Assembly (NCBI GenBank): GCA_002684495.1
Contig: NYVG01000015.1
Span: 209,777-273,776, forward strand
DNA length: 64,000 bases
Direction of reading: 5' to 3'
Origin: Gammaproteobacteria bacterium
GTDB lineage: Bacteria > Pseudomonadota > Gammaproteobacteria > Pseudomonadales > Azotimanducaceae
A program made the position numbers and the translations under genes. Shown here in pieces: positions 10,329 through 22,103 of this stretch. Within the stretch, counting starts at the first letter, position 1, and every line of letters starts with the position of its first letter. The notes below the pieces were generated by a model that saw only the letters and a list, made by a program, of their open reading frames with translations, made no database searches and had not been told where the DNA came from.

Positions 10329-10451
10329 CGAACCCCCCTTACTGTTATTTACTTCCTTACTTTCACAAAGTTATCGCTGCTAGTGGGCCAATTGCAATCG
10401 ACAATTTTCTGTCGTGTGCGAAGATGGACAAAATTTCGCTAGGCAGGCCGC

Positions 10452-10838
10452 ATGAATTATCTCACCCTCATGTACTGGCATCTGGGCACTATTCTGCCCG
10501 CTGCTGCGATTGGCGGGATGTTGCTCGCGCTTACCAAGGGCACGTCACTGCACCGTCTTTTCGGCAAAATTTATATGCTATTAATGCTCGTGACCTCGGC
10601 GCTAACGCTGTTTATGCGGGCGGAAGTTGGACCTACTTTGTTCAACCACTTTGGCTTTATCCACCTCTTTAGCCTACTGGTACTTGTCTCAGTACCACGC
10701 GCCTATATTGCCGCCCGCAGGCACAATGTGCGCAGTCATAAGTACAGTATGCTGGGGGTTTACATCGGCGCGGTGCTACTGGCTGGTGCATTCACATTGA
10801 TGCCAGGGCGATATCTGCATGGATTGTTGCTGACCTGA
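10452..10838 (+). CDS. DUF2306-like small membrane protein
   Basis: MYWHLGTILPAAAIGGMLLALTKGTSLHRLFGKIYM, several TM segments, HxxRSHKYSMLG. Confidence 0.7.
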   Translation: MNYLTLMYWHLGTILPAAAIGGMLLALTKGTSLHRLFGKIYMLLMLVTSALTLFMRAEVGPTLFNHFGFIHLFSLLVLVSVPRAYIAARRHNVRSHKYSMLGVYIGAVLLAGAFTLMPGRYLHGLLLT

Positions 10839-10886
10839 TACCGACGTTATACTCAGGGGCTTAATAAGAGCCAATGGGGAATTCAG

Positions 10887-11747
10887 ATGTCTGAGGAAAA
10901 GTTTGATTGTTTTGACCTTTCGATCAAAAACAATGTCGCACATATCTGCCTAAACCGGCCGGAAAAGCGGAATAGCATGATTCCCGAATTCTGGGAGCAA
11001 TTACCCAAGGTAATCGCCGACATTGACGACAATACGCGCGCTCGCGTCATCGTAATATCTTCTACCGGTCCAGTGTTCTCTGCTGGTATGGACTTGGCTG
11101 CATTTGCGCCTAAAGCTGTCGCAGATAAAGCAGAAGCGCGCCGCAACAGTATTCGTCATGGCGCTGCGTTTTACGACACCGCACGCAAAACTCAAGCGAC
11201 CTTTAATGCTCTTGAATCCTGCCGTCTGCCTATTTTGGCGGCAATACAGGGTGGCTGCGTTGGCGGCGGCGTAGATATGGTTACAGCTTGCGATATGCGC
11301 TACGCCACCGAAGATGCCTTCTTCACTATATTCGAGACCAATATCGGTATGACCGCTGATGTGGGCACCTTCCCGCGCTTAGTACAGCAGATGCCTGAGG
11401 GCTTGGTACGCGAGTTGGCCTACACTGGCCGACGTATGCCGGCGGCAGAGGCCAAAGCCGTAGGATTGGTGAATCAGACATTTGTAGACCATGCCTCCAT
11501 GCTCGATGGCGTTATGGCCATCGCGGCAGAAATTGCCGAAAAAGCGCCCCTCGCTGTCTATGGCTGCAAGCGCATGATCAATTATTCGAAAGATCACAGC
11601 ACCACCGACACCTTGGACTACATTGCGATCTGGAATGCTTCGATGATGCAAGGGCAGGAAATGCAAGAGGCCATGCAGGCGCGGGCAGAGAAGCGAGCGG
11701 GCGACTTTACCGAGCTGCCCAAGCGCCGGGGCACATTCGGATCGTAG
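10887..11747 (+). CDS. Enoyl-CoA hydratase/isomerase (crotonase family)
   Basis: ICLNRPEKRNSMIPEFW, GPVFSAGMDLAAF, GGCVGGGVDMVTACDMRYATEDAFFTIFETNIGM. Confidence 0.92.
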   Translation: MSEEKFDCFDLSIKNNVAHICLNRPEKRNSMIPEFWEQLPKVIADIDDNTRARVIVISSTGPVFSAGMDLAAFAPKAVADKAEARRNSIRHGAAFYDTARKTQATFNALESCRLPILAAIQGGCVGGGVDMVTACDMRYATEDAFFTIFETNIGMTADVGTFPRLVQQMPEGLVRELAYTGRRMPAAEAKAVGLVNQTFVDHASMLDGVMAIAAEIAEKAPLAVYGCKRMINYSKDHSTTDTLDYIAIWNASMMQGQEMQEAMQARAEKRAGDFTELPKRRGTFGS

Positions 11748-11789
11748 TAGCGTAAACAACAACTATTCATTTCTTTTGGGGAGAGGATA

Positions 11790-12566
11790 ATGACGATACA
11801 GCTTCGACAAATTTGCTTGGTAGCCGAGCAACTCGCGCCTGTCATCGATGATCTCACTGCAATACTTGGTATCCACAGCTGCTACGTTGACCCTGGAGTG
11901 GGCAAATTCGGCCTGGAAAACAATCTGATGCCAGTAGGACGCAACTTCCTCGAGGTGGTCGCACCTACCCAGGACAATACCGCGGCAGGTAGATACCTAC
12001 AGCGACGCAATGGCAACGGCGGTTACATGGTAATTACGCAAATCGATACCCTTGATGAACATCAGCGCATACGCCAACGCGCACTCGATCAGGGTGTGCG
12101 CATCGCCCACGAACATAGCAGCGATGAGTGGTACTTGAGTCAACTGCATCCTCGCGACATGCAAGCTGCATTTTTGGAACTGGAGTGGAATCCCGCCGCT
12201 GACTTCAACGGTTTCTGGAATCCTGTGGGCGGATTGGGCTGGGAAGATAAAGTAAATCAAGATCAGACGGTAGATTTCATCGGCGTCGAGCTGCAAGGCA
12301 GTGATCCTGCGGCTTTGGCCGAGCACTGGGCCAATGTCACCGATTTACCTATCGAGACCGATCTGGACGATTCATGCATCCGCTTTAACAACGCGACTGT
12401 CCGCTTTGTCGCAGACACCGACGGGCGCGGGCCCGGGTTGGGTGGCCTAGATATTCGCGTGGCTAATCGCCAAGCGATTTTGTCAGAGGCCAAACAGCGC
12501 AATTGCTATGTTAGCGACGACCAACTGAGCATATGCGGTATCCGTTGGTACCTGCACGACAGCTAA
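11790..12566 (+). CDS. VOC / glyoxalase-like domain protein
   Basis: RQICLVAEQLAPVIDDLTAILGIHSCYVDPGVGKFGLENNLMPVGRNFLEVVAPT; second VOC-like segment at C-terminus. Confidence 0.75.
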   Translation: MTIQLRQICLVAEQLAPVIDDLTAILGIHSCYVDPGVGKFGLENNLMPVGRNFLEVVAPTQDNTAAGRYLQRRNGNGGYMVITQIDTLDEHQRIRQRALDQGVRIAHEHSSDEWYLSQLHPRDMQAAFLELEWNPAADFNGFWNPVGGLGWEDKVNQDQTVDFIGVELQGSDPAALAEHWANVTDLPIETDLDDSCIRFNNATVRFVADTDGRGPGLGGLDIRVANRQAILSEAKQRNCYVSDDQLSICGIRWYLHDS

Positions 12567-12584
12567 ACTCTACTAGGAAACAAT

Positions 12585-14455
<1,871 letters not shown>

Positions 14456-16075
14456 TTAGGCTTTGACCTCCTCGACTTCTTCGCCTAGAGCGCGCGCTCG
14501 ATCGAGCCGTGAGGCCTCGTCTTTGGGCAAGTTCTTCCATGCGAGGGTTAAAAGCACGATCGTGGCAACGAAGATCAGCAGTGTGCAGGCAATGGCAGAA
14601 CGCAGAGAGTCTGCTGAGTCCATACCGGTGCTTGCGAAGGTATCTGATAGTTGCCCCATCATGTATGGACCCAGAGCGAGTCCGAGCATTGTGTTGATGA
14701 GAATATAATATGCACCAGCAACTGCACGCATTCGTGGCAGCACCAAGTCTGCAGCCGTACTGGGCGGAATACCCGGCCATGCAGCGCTGAACAGGTGGTG
14801 AATAAAGTTCAACAGAAACGCCATGTATAAGCTATCGGTATAAACCATCCACAACACTAATGGTGCCGTGCCAAAAACTGCAATGTAGCCGATTAACAAG
14901 CGCCCGGCCGGATGCCGTTGCTTAAATTTATCGCCAAAGATTCCACCCAAGGTGACGCCTAACAGCCCGCCCAGAGCATTACCAAGACCTATGTACATGC
15001 CCACTTCGGTTGCAGAAACGTCGTGGAGCCGCATCAACAACGGCGCAGTCCAGTAACCCACACCATAGGTAACAAAAGAAATTGTGGGGAAAGCGAGCAT
15101 GGTATAGACCATGGCCTTGGACTGAAAAATCATATGATAAGTCACTGGGTCTCGAGCCTTTAAGGACTGCACCCAGGAATAAACCACGTAAATACCAATG
15201 CCTAAGGCAACCCACTGTGGCACATTGTCCGTCAGCAGTATCAGACACCAGGCTACTAGGGCTATCACTACTGCGGCGACAAAATTATCTTTGAGCGATG
15301 CGCCATCTCGTGCCAGGCCATAAAGATTAAATATTGGAATCATCGCCGACAGTTCGGTGCGCAGGACCCCGAATGGATTTGGGTGCTCAGCGCTGACAAT
15401 CCCCTCGGAAACGCCTCGTTTCGGTTCACGTAACGAGCGCACCCACAGCGCCATAAAAATGCCTGGGATACCTACCGCCAGAAACGCAGCATGCCAGCCC
15501 TTTAGATTGAGGGGTGCTGTGGACGGATCTGGAAAGGTGCTATTCCAGCTTTCCATTATAAAGCCTCCTAGGAATAGACCGATGCCGCCACCGATGTATA
15601 CACCTGAGGAGTAGATTGCGATGACGGTCGCACGTAACCGCTGCGGGTAATAGTCCGAAAGCATCGAATAGGCAGCTGGTGATGCACTGGCCTCGCCAAT
15701 ACCGACGCCAACACGAAACATCGCGAGTACAGAAAACGATCGAGCAAAACCTGACAGTGCTGTCATCGCACTCCAAAACACCAAGCCAACGGAAATCAGA
15801 CTGCGGCGCACCCAAACGTCAGCGAAACGTGCCAACGGGATACCAAATACCGCATAGAACACTGCGAATACAGTGCCGTAGAGAAAACCCATTTCCGCAT
15901 CAGTAACCCCCAGATCAGCCTGAATGTCTTGAGACAGGATCGACAAAATGTTGCGATCAATGAAATTAAATACGTAAACAATTACCAAAACGAACAAGAC
16001 ATAGTGGGAGTAAGCGCCCCCTAGCTTTGTTGCTTGTGCTGCAGGCTCGCTCGTCTGCTGATCATCTGCTGCCAT
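14456..16075 (-). CDS. MFS transporter
   Basis: NFIDRNILSILSQDIQADLGVTDAEMGFLYGTVFAVFYAVFGIPLARFADVWVRRSLI. Confidence 0.9.
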   Translation of the reverse strand: MAADDQQTSEPAAQATKLGGAYSHYVLFVLVIVYVFNFIDRNILSILSQDIQADLGVTDAEMGFLYGTVFAVFYAVFGIPLARFADVWVRRSLISVGLVFWSAMTALSGFARSFSVLAMFRVGVGIGEASASPAAYSMLSDYYPQRLRATVIAIYSSGVYIGGGIGLFLGGFIMESWNSTFPDPSTAPLNLKGWHAAFLAVGIPGIFMALWVRSLREPKRGVSEGIVSAEHPNPFGVLRTELSAMIPIFNLYGLARDGASLKDNFVAAVVIALVAWCLILLTDNVPQWVALGIGIYVVYSWVQSLKARDPVTYHMIFQSKAMVYTMLAFPTISFVTYGVGYWTAPLLMRLHDVSATEVGMYIGLGNALGGLLGVTLGGIFGDKFKQRHPAGRLLIGYIAVFGTAPLVLWMVYTDSLYMAFLLNFIHHLFSAAWPGIPPSTAADLVLPRMRAVAGAYYILINTMLGLALGPYMMGQLSDTFASTGMDSADSLRSAIACTLLIFVATIVLLTLAWKNLPKDEASRLDRARALGEEVEEVKA

Positions 16076-16122
16076 ACTTCCCTCCCCAGCGGCGTTCTAT
16101 TAATTCCGAATCCTTGCCGGCC

Positions 16123-17403
16123 TCAGTCGAACTGTCGTTCCCCGGAAGCAAAAATTAGATAAAAGACCATGCCAAATAAGGTTACCCCAGCTGTGGTGAG
16201 GAACACCCAATCCCATGACCCGGTGACCTGTAAAATGTAACCAGTGACGTATACCGCCACTATGCCTGGCAGTGTCGCAAAGGTATTCGTTACGCCCATT
16301 AGGGTGCCCGCGTATTTAGGACCTATGTCCATATGGTTAACGCTGTGACCACCAATTCCTGCAGCACCAAACAGCTTACCCAGACACAATAAGCCGATCG
16401 CTGACCACACATCATCCACGGTTGTGATCAACAGCAGACAGATCGCCAAACCACCAAAACCAATGGTTTGCATAAGCTTTCGTACAAATGTCACCGACAT
16501 GCCGCGCTGAATCAGGCGATCTGCAATGTTGCCCGCAATGTTAAGACAAAAGAACGATGTGATATGGGGCAACATCGCAATAAGGCCTACCGATGCGAAC
16601 GCTACACCCAGTCCGTCGTTTACGTATTTAGGCAGCCACGACAAGATTACGTACAGCGTCCAGTTATTACAGAAGTGCGCGACAATAATCGCCCACAAGG
16701 CTTTGTTGCGAAGGAATTGCCGCATCGGGGGTGCTTCTATTTTGCCAGCTGCCGGAGCATTTGCTGCGATATGCTGCTTTTCTTCCAATGCAATTCGCGG
16801 ATGCTCCTCGGGTCTGTTGGTCACCACCAGATGCCAGGCCGCGTACCAAACAACACCAACCAAACCAAACAAATAAAAAGCCCATTCCCAACCCAATTCG
16901 CTGACGACAATTGGCGTGACAACTAGCGCGAACACAGTACCAATCGGGATGCCACTGGCGTTGAACGCTACCGCCTTAGCCTTTTCATGTACCGGAAACC
17001 AACGGGTAATAAGACTGTATACCGAGGGAAAGGTAACCGCCTCACCTAACCCCATACCGATACGCGCAGCCAACAGACCTATGATGCCGGAGAACGCGGC
17101 CCAGGGTGTAACGATGGTAAAGAATGACCAAATGAGCACACCAAGACCAAGCACGATTTTGCCGCCAAAACGATCGGCTAAAAATCCGCCCATGACCTGC
17201 ATGATCAAATAACCAACATAGAACGATGATAAAATAATGCCTTGGGTTTCCAGGTCCCACTGAAACTCTTCGGCCATTGGAATAATCGCAACCGAGATGT
17301 TGACCCGGTCGATATAGCATACAAACGTGGCAGCGAAACACATCAAGATGACACTGTAGCGGGTCTTCCAAAACCCGCTGTTGTTGTCGCTTAGGTCAGC
17401 CAT
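16123..17403 (-). CDS. MFS transporter (anion:cation symporter-like)
   Basis: CYIDRVNISVAIIPMAEEFQWDLETQGIILSSFYVGYLIMQVMGGFLADRFGGK; ACS-type pattern. Confidence 0.9.
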   Translation of the reverse strand: MADLSDNNSGFWKTRYSVILMCFAATFVCYIDRVNISVAIIPMAEEFQWDLETQGIILSSFYVGYLIMQVMGGFLADRFGGKIVLGLGVLIWSFFTIVTPWAAFSGIIGLLAARIGMGLGEAVTFPSVYSLITRWFPVHEKAKAVAFNASGIPIGTVFALVVTPIVVSELGWEWAFYLFGLVGVVWYAAWHLVVTNRPEEHPRIALEEKQHIAANAPAAGKIEAPPMRQFLRNKALWAIIVAHFCNNWTLYVILSWLPKYVNDGLGVAFASVGLIAMLPHITSFFCLNIAGNIADRLIQRGMSVTFVRKLMQTIGFGGLAICLLLITTVDDVWSAIGLLCLGKLFGAAGIGGHSVNHMDIGPKYAGTLMGVTNTFATLPGIVAVYVTGYILQVTGSWDWVFLTTAGVTLFGMVFYLIFASGERQFD

Positions 17404-17527
17404 AGCCCCTCCTACGTCCTAGCCTAGGCTGAACCCCCTCCAGCCAACACATTCACCTTAACCCAAAAACCAAGCACCGCAACTATTAAACGGCAGCATC
17501 GTATTGGTGGGGTTCGGCTATGAACGC

Positions 17528-18679
17528 TCAACCACTGATTGCATCCAATGGTGAAAAATCCTCCGACTGCAGATGGATTACCAACATTTGATCGGCTTCA
17601 ATCTGCACTTGGCGAACACAGACCAAACTCTGCTCCAGACTATATTTGCCGCTGGCATCGTAGTGGCCTTGTTGGCTTATCCAATGAATTTGCAACTCAT
17701 GCGCCCCCGGCATAGGCCCTCGAGCTTCTGGGATTGCAAAGTCCTCACCCTGGCGGCCATGCAATAAAAGGCGGGTCGAAGGATTTCGTGGATTCTTCGG
17801 AATCAGCGTAAGCCACGCCATACCCAAGGGCGCGCCAGCACAGGTCAACGTGCCTTGCAGCGCGATCCGCGGCTGTGCCGACAAAAACCCGCGCCGCCGT
17901 AACCAGCGCCAAAGTAACTCTGGCCATGCCCCCACATCGGGATCGCCGACAGCCAATCCCACCCCATGCTCGCCATCGTTGAATATATGCAGTTCGGCCG
18001 CTATCCCAGCGCGTAATAACGCCTCATAAAACAGGGTCGCTTGGGATGCCGGTACGATTGCATCTTCATGGGTGTGAACAATGAAACACGGCGGTGTGTG
18101 GGCATTCACCCACTGATCTGTTGGCGTATATTCATCCGCCTTGCGGCCGCGCCGAGCGCCGTTGCTGACGGCGTACACGGGGATCGAAAAATTAATGCGA
18201 CTGCTGCAGCGGTCGATCGGATCTGGCGCTTGCGCATCGCCGTCATCGCCATTGGTGGCAACCGCGAGGGCCAAATGACCACCTGCAGAAAAACCCAACA
18301 TGCCGATTCGATTCGCATCGATATTAAAGCTCCCCGCTCGAGAGCGGACCAATCGCACTGCCCGCTGACCGTCCAATAGCGATACCGATGTCGCATAATC
18401 TGGCCCAACCCGATAGCGCAACACGAAGGCCGCGATACCGCAGCGGTTTAACCATCGAGCGACCTGCAGGCCTTCATGATCTGATGCCAGAATACGGTAG
18501 CCGCCACCCGGGTTAACGATCACCGCACAGCCATTGGCCAAACCCTCTGCAGGTAGATGTACGGTGAGTTGGGGTTCGTGTAACTGTCCCGTCGCCAAAG
18601 CCTTAGGCGCACCATCTATCCACAGGGGCAGCATAGACTCCGCTTCCCAGCTTGTTTCCTGCATCTGCTTCGGACTCAC
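17528..18679 (-). CDS. Alpha/beta hydrolase
   Basis: VNPGGGYRILASDHEG, GMLGFSAGGHLALAV (GxSxG), HTHEDAIVPASQ, GEHGVGLA. Confidence 0.85.
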   Translation of the reverse strand: MSPKQMQETSWEAESMLPLWIDGAPKALATGQLHEPQLTVHLPAEGLANGCAVIVNPGGGYRILASDHEGLQVARWLNRCGIAAFVLRYRVGPDYATSVSLLDGQRAVRLVRSRAGSFNIDANRIGMLGFSAGGHLALAVATNGDDGDAQAPDPIDRCSSRINFSIPVYAVSNGARRGRKADEYTPTDQWVNAHTPPCFIVHTHEDAIVPASQATLFYEALLRAGIAAELHIFNDGEHGVGLAVGDPDVGAWPELLWRWLRRRGFLSAQPRIALQGTLTCAGAPLGMAWLTLIPKNPRNPSTRLLLHGRQGEDFAIPEARGPMPGAHELQIHWISQQGHYDASGKYSLEQSLVCVRQVQIEADQMLVIHLQSEDFSPLDAISG

Positions 18680-18786
18680 TGGCTACTGCCTCCCTGCACA
18701 TTTACCAAACGACGCTTATTACTGTATCAAAGCATGACTGGAAGTGGGTGTGGCACACTGTGCTGCAATAGAGCAAGGACATACTG

Positions 18787-19074
18787 ATGGAATACAACAA
18801 TGTCATCCTGCGCGTGCTTGACCCCGCAAATATCGACACAGTGAGCGCGCTACTGCAGGAGCAAGCCCGGGTATCTTTAACGGAACCTGGGTGTGAGCGC
18901 TTTGAGGTCTATCATTCGCAATCGGATGCGCAAACTTTTTTGCTCATGGAGTGGTGGACTACCCCAGAGCATCTAGACGCCCACCGCAACAACAAAAACT
19001 TTGTTGAAGTATACAAACCCAAAGTGCTGCCGCTGGTAGAGCGGATACCGCACCCCTCAGAGCGGCTCATCTAA
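18787..19074 (+). CDS. Antibiotic biosynthesis monooxygenase (ABM)-like / putative quinol monooxygenase
   Basis: SLTEPGCERFEVYHSQSDAQTFLLMEWWTTPEHLDAH. Confidence 0.8.
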   Translation: MEYNNVILRVLDPANIDTVSALLQEQARVSLTEPGCERFEVYHSQSDAQTFLLMEWWTTPEHLDAHRNNKNFVEVYKPKVLPLVERIPHPSERLI

Positions 19075-19838
19075 AACAGCCGCTGGAGAAAAAGCACCAA
19101 CAGGTAAAGTAAGGACGGCGCCAGCAAACACCCTACGCCGGTATAAAAAGTCGCTGTCATCGCACCATAAGGCACAAGCTTCGGGTCGGTCGCCGCCAGT
19201 CCGGCGGCTACACCACTTGTGGTGCCCATGAGGCCACCGTAGATGAGAGCCGATTGCGGATTATCCAAACCGATACGGCTCGCGACCAATGGTGTTGCCA
19301 CCATAACCAAGATCGCCTTGACTAAGCCTGCAGCAACACTCAAGGCGATAACAGCAGAGTCCGCACCCAGCGCCGTGCCTGTTACCGGCCCAACAATATA
19401 GGTTGCTGCTCCCGCTCCAATGGTGCTGATGGATACAGCATCCGAAAAACCGAACGCCACGGCAACAACAGCACCCACCGCAAACGACAAACCCACACCC
19501 AACACCACCGACAGCGCACCAACCCAACCGGCGCGTTTTAGGGCATCGAGGTCGGCGCCGAAAGCTGTTGCAACAATGGCAAAGTCGCGAAACATGGCGC
19601 CACCCAATACACCCAATCCGGAAAAGAAACTGACGTCCGCTAAACCGTTACTGCCACCAGTGGATACCCCACCCCAATAGGCAAGCAACAGACCGAGACT
19701 TATGGCAATGGCCGAGCCGTGAATCTGCCCACGAAACAGCCTTGCCGCCAGCCAATTTGATGTAGCCAACAACAGCGCAACGATAACGAAGGCCGTAATA
19801 AGGGCGTTTTTTTCCAGCAGCGCTACGACTGTGTTCAT
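19071..19838 (-). CDS. madM: Malonate transporter subunit MadM-like
   Basis: SISTIGAGAATYIVGPVTGTALGADSAVIALSVAAGLVKAILVMVATPLVA; ATGA overlap with madL. Confidence 0.8.
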   Translation of the reverse strand: MNTVVALLEKNALITAFVIVALLLATSNWLAARLFRGQIHGSAIAISLGLLLAYWGGVSTGGSNGLADVSFFSGLGVLGGAMFRDFAIVATAFGADLDALKRAGWVGALSVVLGVGLSFAVGAVVAVAFGFSDAVSISTIGAGAATYIVGPVTGTALGADSAVIALSVAAGLVKAILVMVATPLVASRIGLDNPQSALIYGGLMGTTSGVAAGLAATDPKLVPYGAMTATFYTGVGCLLAPSLLYLLVLFLQRLF

Positions 19839-20206
19839 GACTGATCGTGGGTCTGGCGACCAAGGCGCGACAGCAGCGGAATCATCGCAAAGCTAACCGC
19901 CACCGCGGCAACCCCTGCTAGCAACGCGAGCCAGCCACTCGACACCGCCGCCAGGACATTTTGTTTTGCCGCCATCGCCACCACAATAGGAATGTACATG
20001 GCGCTCCAGAAAGTAATACCGGTGGCAGTTGGCGGCGCAAGCAGTGGTTTAAAGTGGCTGGAATTCGTCGCCCAAAGCAGCAACAACATCGCAATCCCGA
20101 CGCCGCCTACATTGGCCTGAACGCCGATAAGTTGCCCCAGCAGGTCACCGAGTATGACCCCCACCAACATACATGCGGCAAGTAAGCCAACGCCATAAAT
20201 CACCAC
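19835..20206 (-). CDS. madL: Malonate transporter subunit MadL-like (GTG start; ORF-track start at 20287 too long)
   Basis: VIYGVGLLAACMLVGVILGDLLGQLIGVQANVGGVGIAMLLLLWATNSSHFK; consecutive in-frame GTG GTG codons at 20206/20203 remove the overlap with the upstream gene. Confidence 0.8.
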   Translation of the reverse strand: MVIYGVGLLAACMLVGVILGDLLGQLIGVQANVGGVGIAMLLLLWATNSSHFKPLLAPPTATGITFWSAMYIPIVVAMAAKQNVLAAVSSGWLALLAGVAAVAVSFAMIPLLSRLGRQTHDQS

Positions 20207-20208
20207 GC

Positions 20209-21072
20209 TCAAACGACCCTTGACTGGACGCCCAGTAATACACCCTGTTGCTCGGGAACTGGCGGCACCGTATCGGGCTTTGGCCACAACACAGGCATAC
20301 CTACACCGGCTATTTGATCACCAACGCCCACCTGATCACGATCCAGCGGAAACGTTGGCCAGGATTTTCGCCGGGTGCACCCATCCGCAATAAAGACCAC
20401 AGTAAATACCCGCCGGGTTGCAGCACTGGTGTTAGCCGCCGCCTGATGAATGGTATAGCCGTGATGCCAAATCATGTCTCCTGCATCTACTTCCATCCAT
20501 TTTGGCGTGCGCTGGGCTAATTTAGGGTCGTTGAGAATATCGTAGGGTTCGGTGGTATGGGTGATATCCACGGGCTTTAGTCCACCCGCGCGATGGGATT
20601 CAGGCACATACGCCATCGCGCCGTTACTGTGTGTAACCGCATCGAATGGAATCCAAACACTCACCAAGGGTGCATCGCCAATAGGCCAAAACGTTTGGTC
20701 CTGATGGGGATCGGTCTCGCGCCCTCCGGACTCTTTGTACAGAGCCTGATCTTGCCAGAGCCGTACCGACGGCACCCTCAATAATTGCGCAGCCATGCCA
20801 GCCAAACGGCCATCACAGATAAATTCCCTGACCGTATTGCTGGTTTCCCAAAGCCGCATGCACTGGACGAAGGACTGTTCGTAGGTACTTTTCGCACTTA
20901 CCTCGCGAGTGTCATGGGCTGAGCGCCTTGCCACTTCATCGTCAACCGCGGCGCCCAACGTCAGCAACTCGGCTCGGGCGAATACGTCTGGGGTGACCAC
21001 AAAACCTTGGTCATTGAACAGCCGAACCGTGCCATCACTCAACGAGTGCGGAAATGTTTGTTGAGTTTTCAA
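20209..21072 (-). CDS. Phytanoyl-CoA dioxygenase (PhyH) family protein
   Basis: DPHQDQTFWPIGDAPLVSVWIPFDAVTHSNGAMAYVPESHRAG, distal H in WHHGYTIHQAAANTS. Confidence 0.92.
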   Translation of the reverse strand: MKTQQTFPHSLSDGTVRLFNDQGFVVTPDVFARAELLTLGAAVDDEVARRSAHDTREVSAKSTYEQSFVQCMRLWETSNTVREFICDGRLAGMAAQLLRVPSVRLWQDQALYKESGGRETDPHQDQTFWPIGDAPLVSVWIPFDAVTHSNGAMAYVPESHRAGGLKPVDITHTTEPYDILNDPKLAQRTPKWMEVDAGDMIWHHGYTIHQAAANTSAATRRVFTVVFIADGCTRRKSWPTFPLDRDQVGVGDQIAGVGMPVLWPKPDTVPPVPEQQGVLLGVQSRVV

Positions 21073-22082
21073 ACCTTATATACCTTGGCTGCGGTGCCGT
21101 AAAACATAGCGTCTTGTTCGTCTGCAGAATACTGCGCAGCAATCTTCTTCAAGCCATTCCAAAGGACCGGATAGGAAATCGACAACCGATCTACTGGAAA
21201 GTTGCTCTCAAACATACAGCGCTCTGGACCAAAACAGTCTATGGCATGCTCATAATAGCGACGTTGAGCGGCAACAAATTCGTCAGACGTGGGCGGTCGA
21301 CTTTGAGCATCCCAACCAAATCCATTGTCGATCATGGCCAAGCCACCTAACTTCGCATACACATTTGGACACTCTGCGATAGCCGCAATATCTTTGCGCC
21401 ACTGCATAAAGATTTCCTCACGTTTGTCAGCATAAGCCCCAACGCCCAAGGGGGTCCCAAAGTGATCAAGCACCATGGTCGCCTCTGGAACCGCCTCAGC
21501 AAGCGCTAAGAATGCTGAATTCTGCATATGAAAATGCCAGGTATCGTAGCTGTAGCCCATCGCCGTGAGCCGGCGTAAACCCTGGCGAAAGTCCTCCTCG
21601 GGATAGGGGCAAGGGCGCCCACCGCCGGCATTAGCCAAGGTCGCGGTATCGTCATAGGGACCCGCATGGCGGATTCCTCTGAACAGCCCCTGCCCTGCTT
21701 CCTCATGCGCTTGTAAAACTTCTTCCACTCCATCACCAAGCAGCAGATTCGCATGACTGACGATGGCTGCGATGGTGGCCTGTTCCGGGTTATCGCGACT
21801 GGCAGCCGCGACCCCTGCTACATATTCGGTTTCGCCAATGGGCTTCAAGCGACCCGGCCCATCTTTTCGATAGTTCGCATGGCAGTCGATGAATACGGTT
21901 TTTTCAATATTGTGACCGGAGCCCGTATCGGCCCACAAATCTGCCAGTTCGTAGCGACCAAACATTAACGGCTCAGACCAAAGATGATGGTGCGGATCAA
22001 TGATCCGACGCTGGGGATCTATGATGTCTTCTTGTACCTGATCTAACCATGCCGCGGATTTAGGCTCTAATATCGCGCTCAT
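21069..22082 (-). CDS. Amidohydrolase-2 family (metal-dependent hydrolase/lactonase-like)
   Basis: RRIIDPHHHLWSEP, VLDHFGTPLG, CMFESNFPVDRLSISY. Confidence 0.92.
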   Translation of the reverse strand: MSAILEPKSAAWLDQVQEDIIDPQRRIIDPHHHLWSEPLMFGRYELADLWADTGSGHNIEKTVFIDCHANYRKDGPGRLKPIGETEYVAGVAAASRDNPEQATIAAIVSHANLLLGDGVEEVLQAHEEAGQGLFRGIRHAGPYDDTATLANAGGGRPCPYPEEDFRQGLRRLTAMGYSYDTWHFHMQNSAFLALAEAVPEATMVLDHFGTPLGVGAYADKREEIFMQWRKDIAAIAECPNVYAKLGGLAMIDNGFGWDAQSRPPTSDEFVAAQRRYYEHAIDCFGPERCMFESNFPVDRLSISYPVLWNGLKKIAAQYSADEQDAMFYGTAAKVYKV

Positions 22083-22103
22083 CTTGCTCTCCTTCTAGCG
22101 GAT

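Noticed and set aside
15540-15815. Many ORFs of 60-160 aa opposite or out of frame within larger genes (for example 15540..15815, 16468..16926, 43445..44026, 49001-region ORFs)
   Set aside because: They lie wholly inside genes with clear family motifs and their translations look like shadow-frame protein (low complexity, odd composition, no motifs).
20207-20287. ORF-track N-terminal extension of MadL (MAKARYGAASSRATGC...)
   Set aside because: It overlaps the end of the upstream PhyH gene; MadL homology begins at the GTG near 20206/20203.
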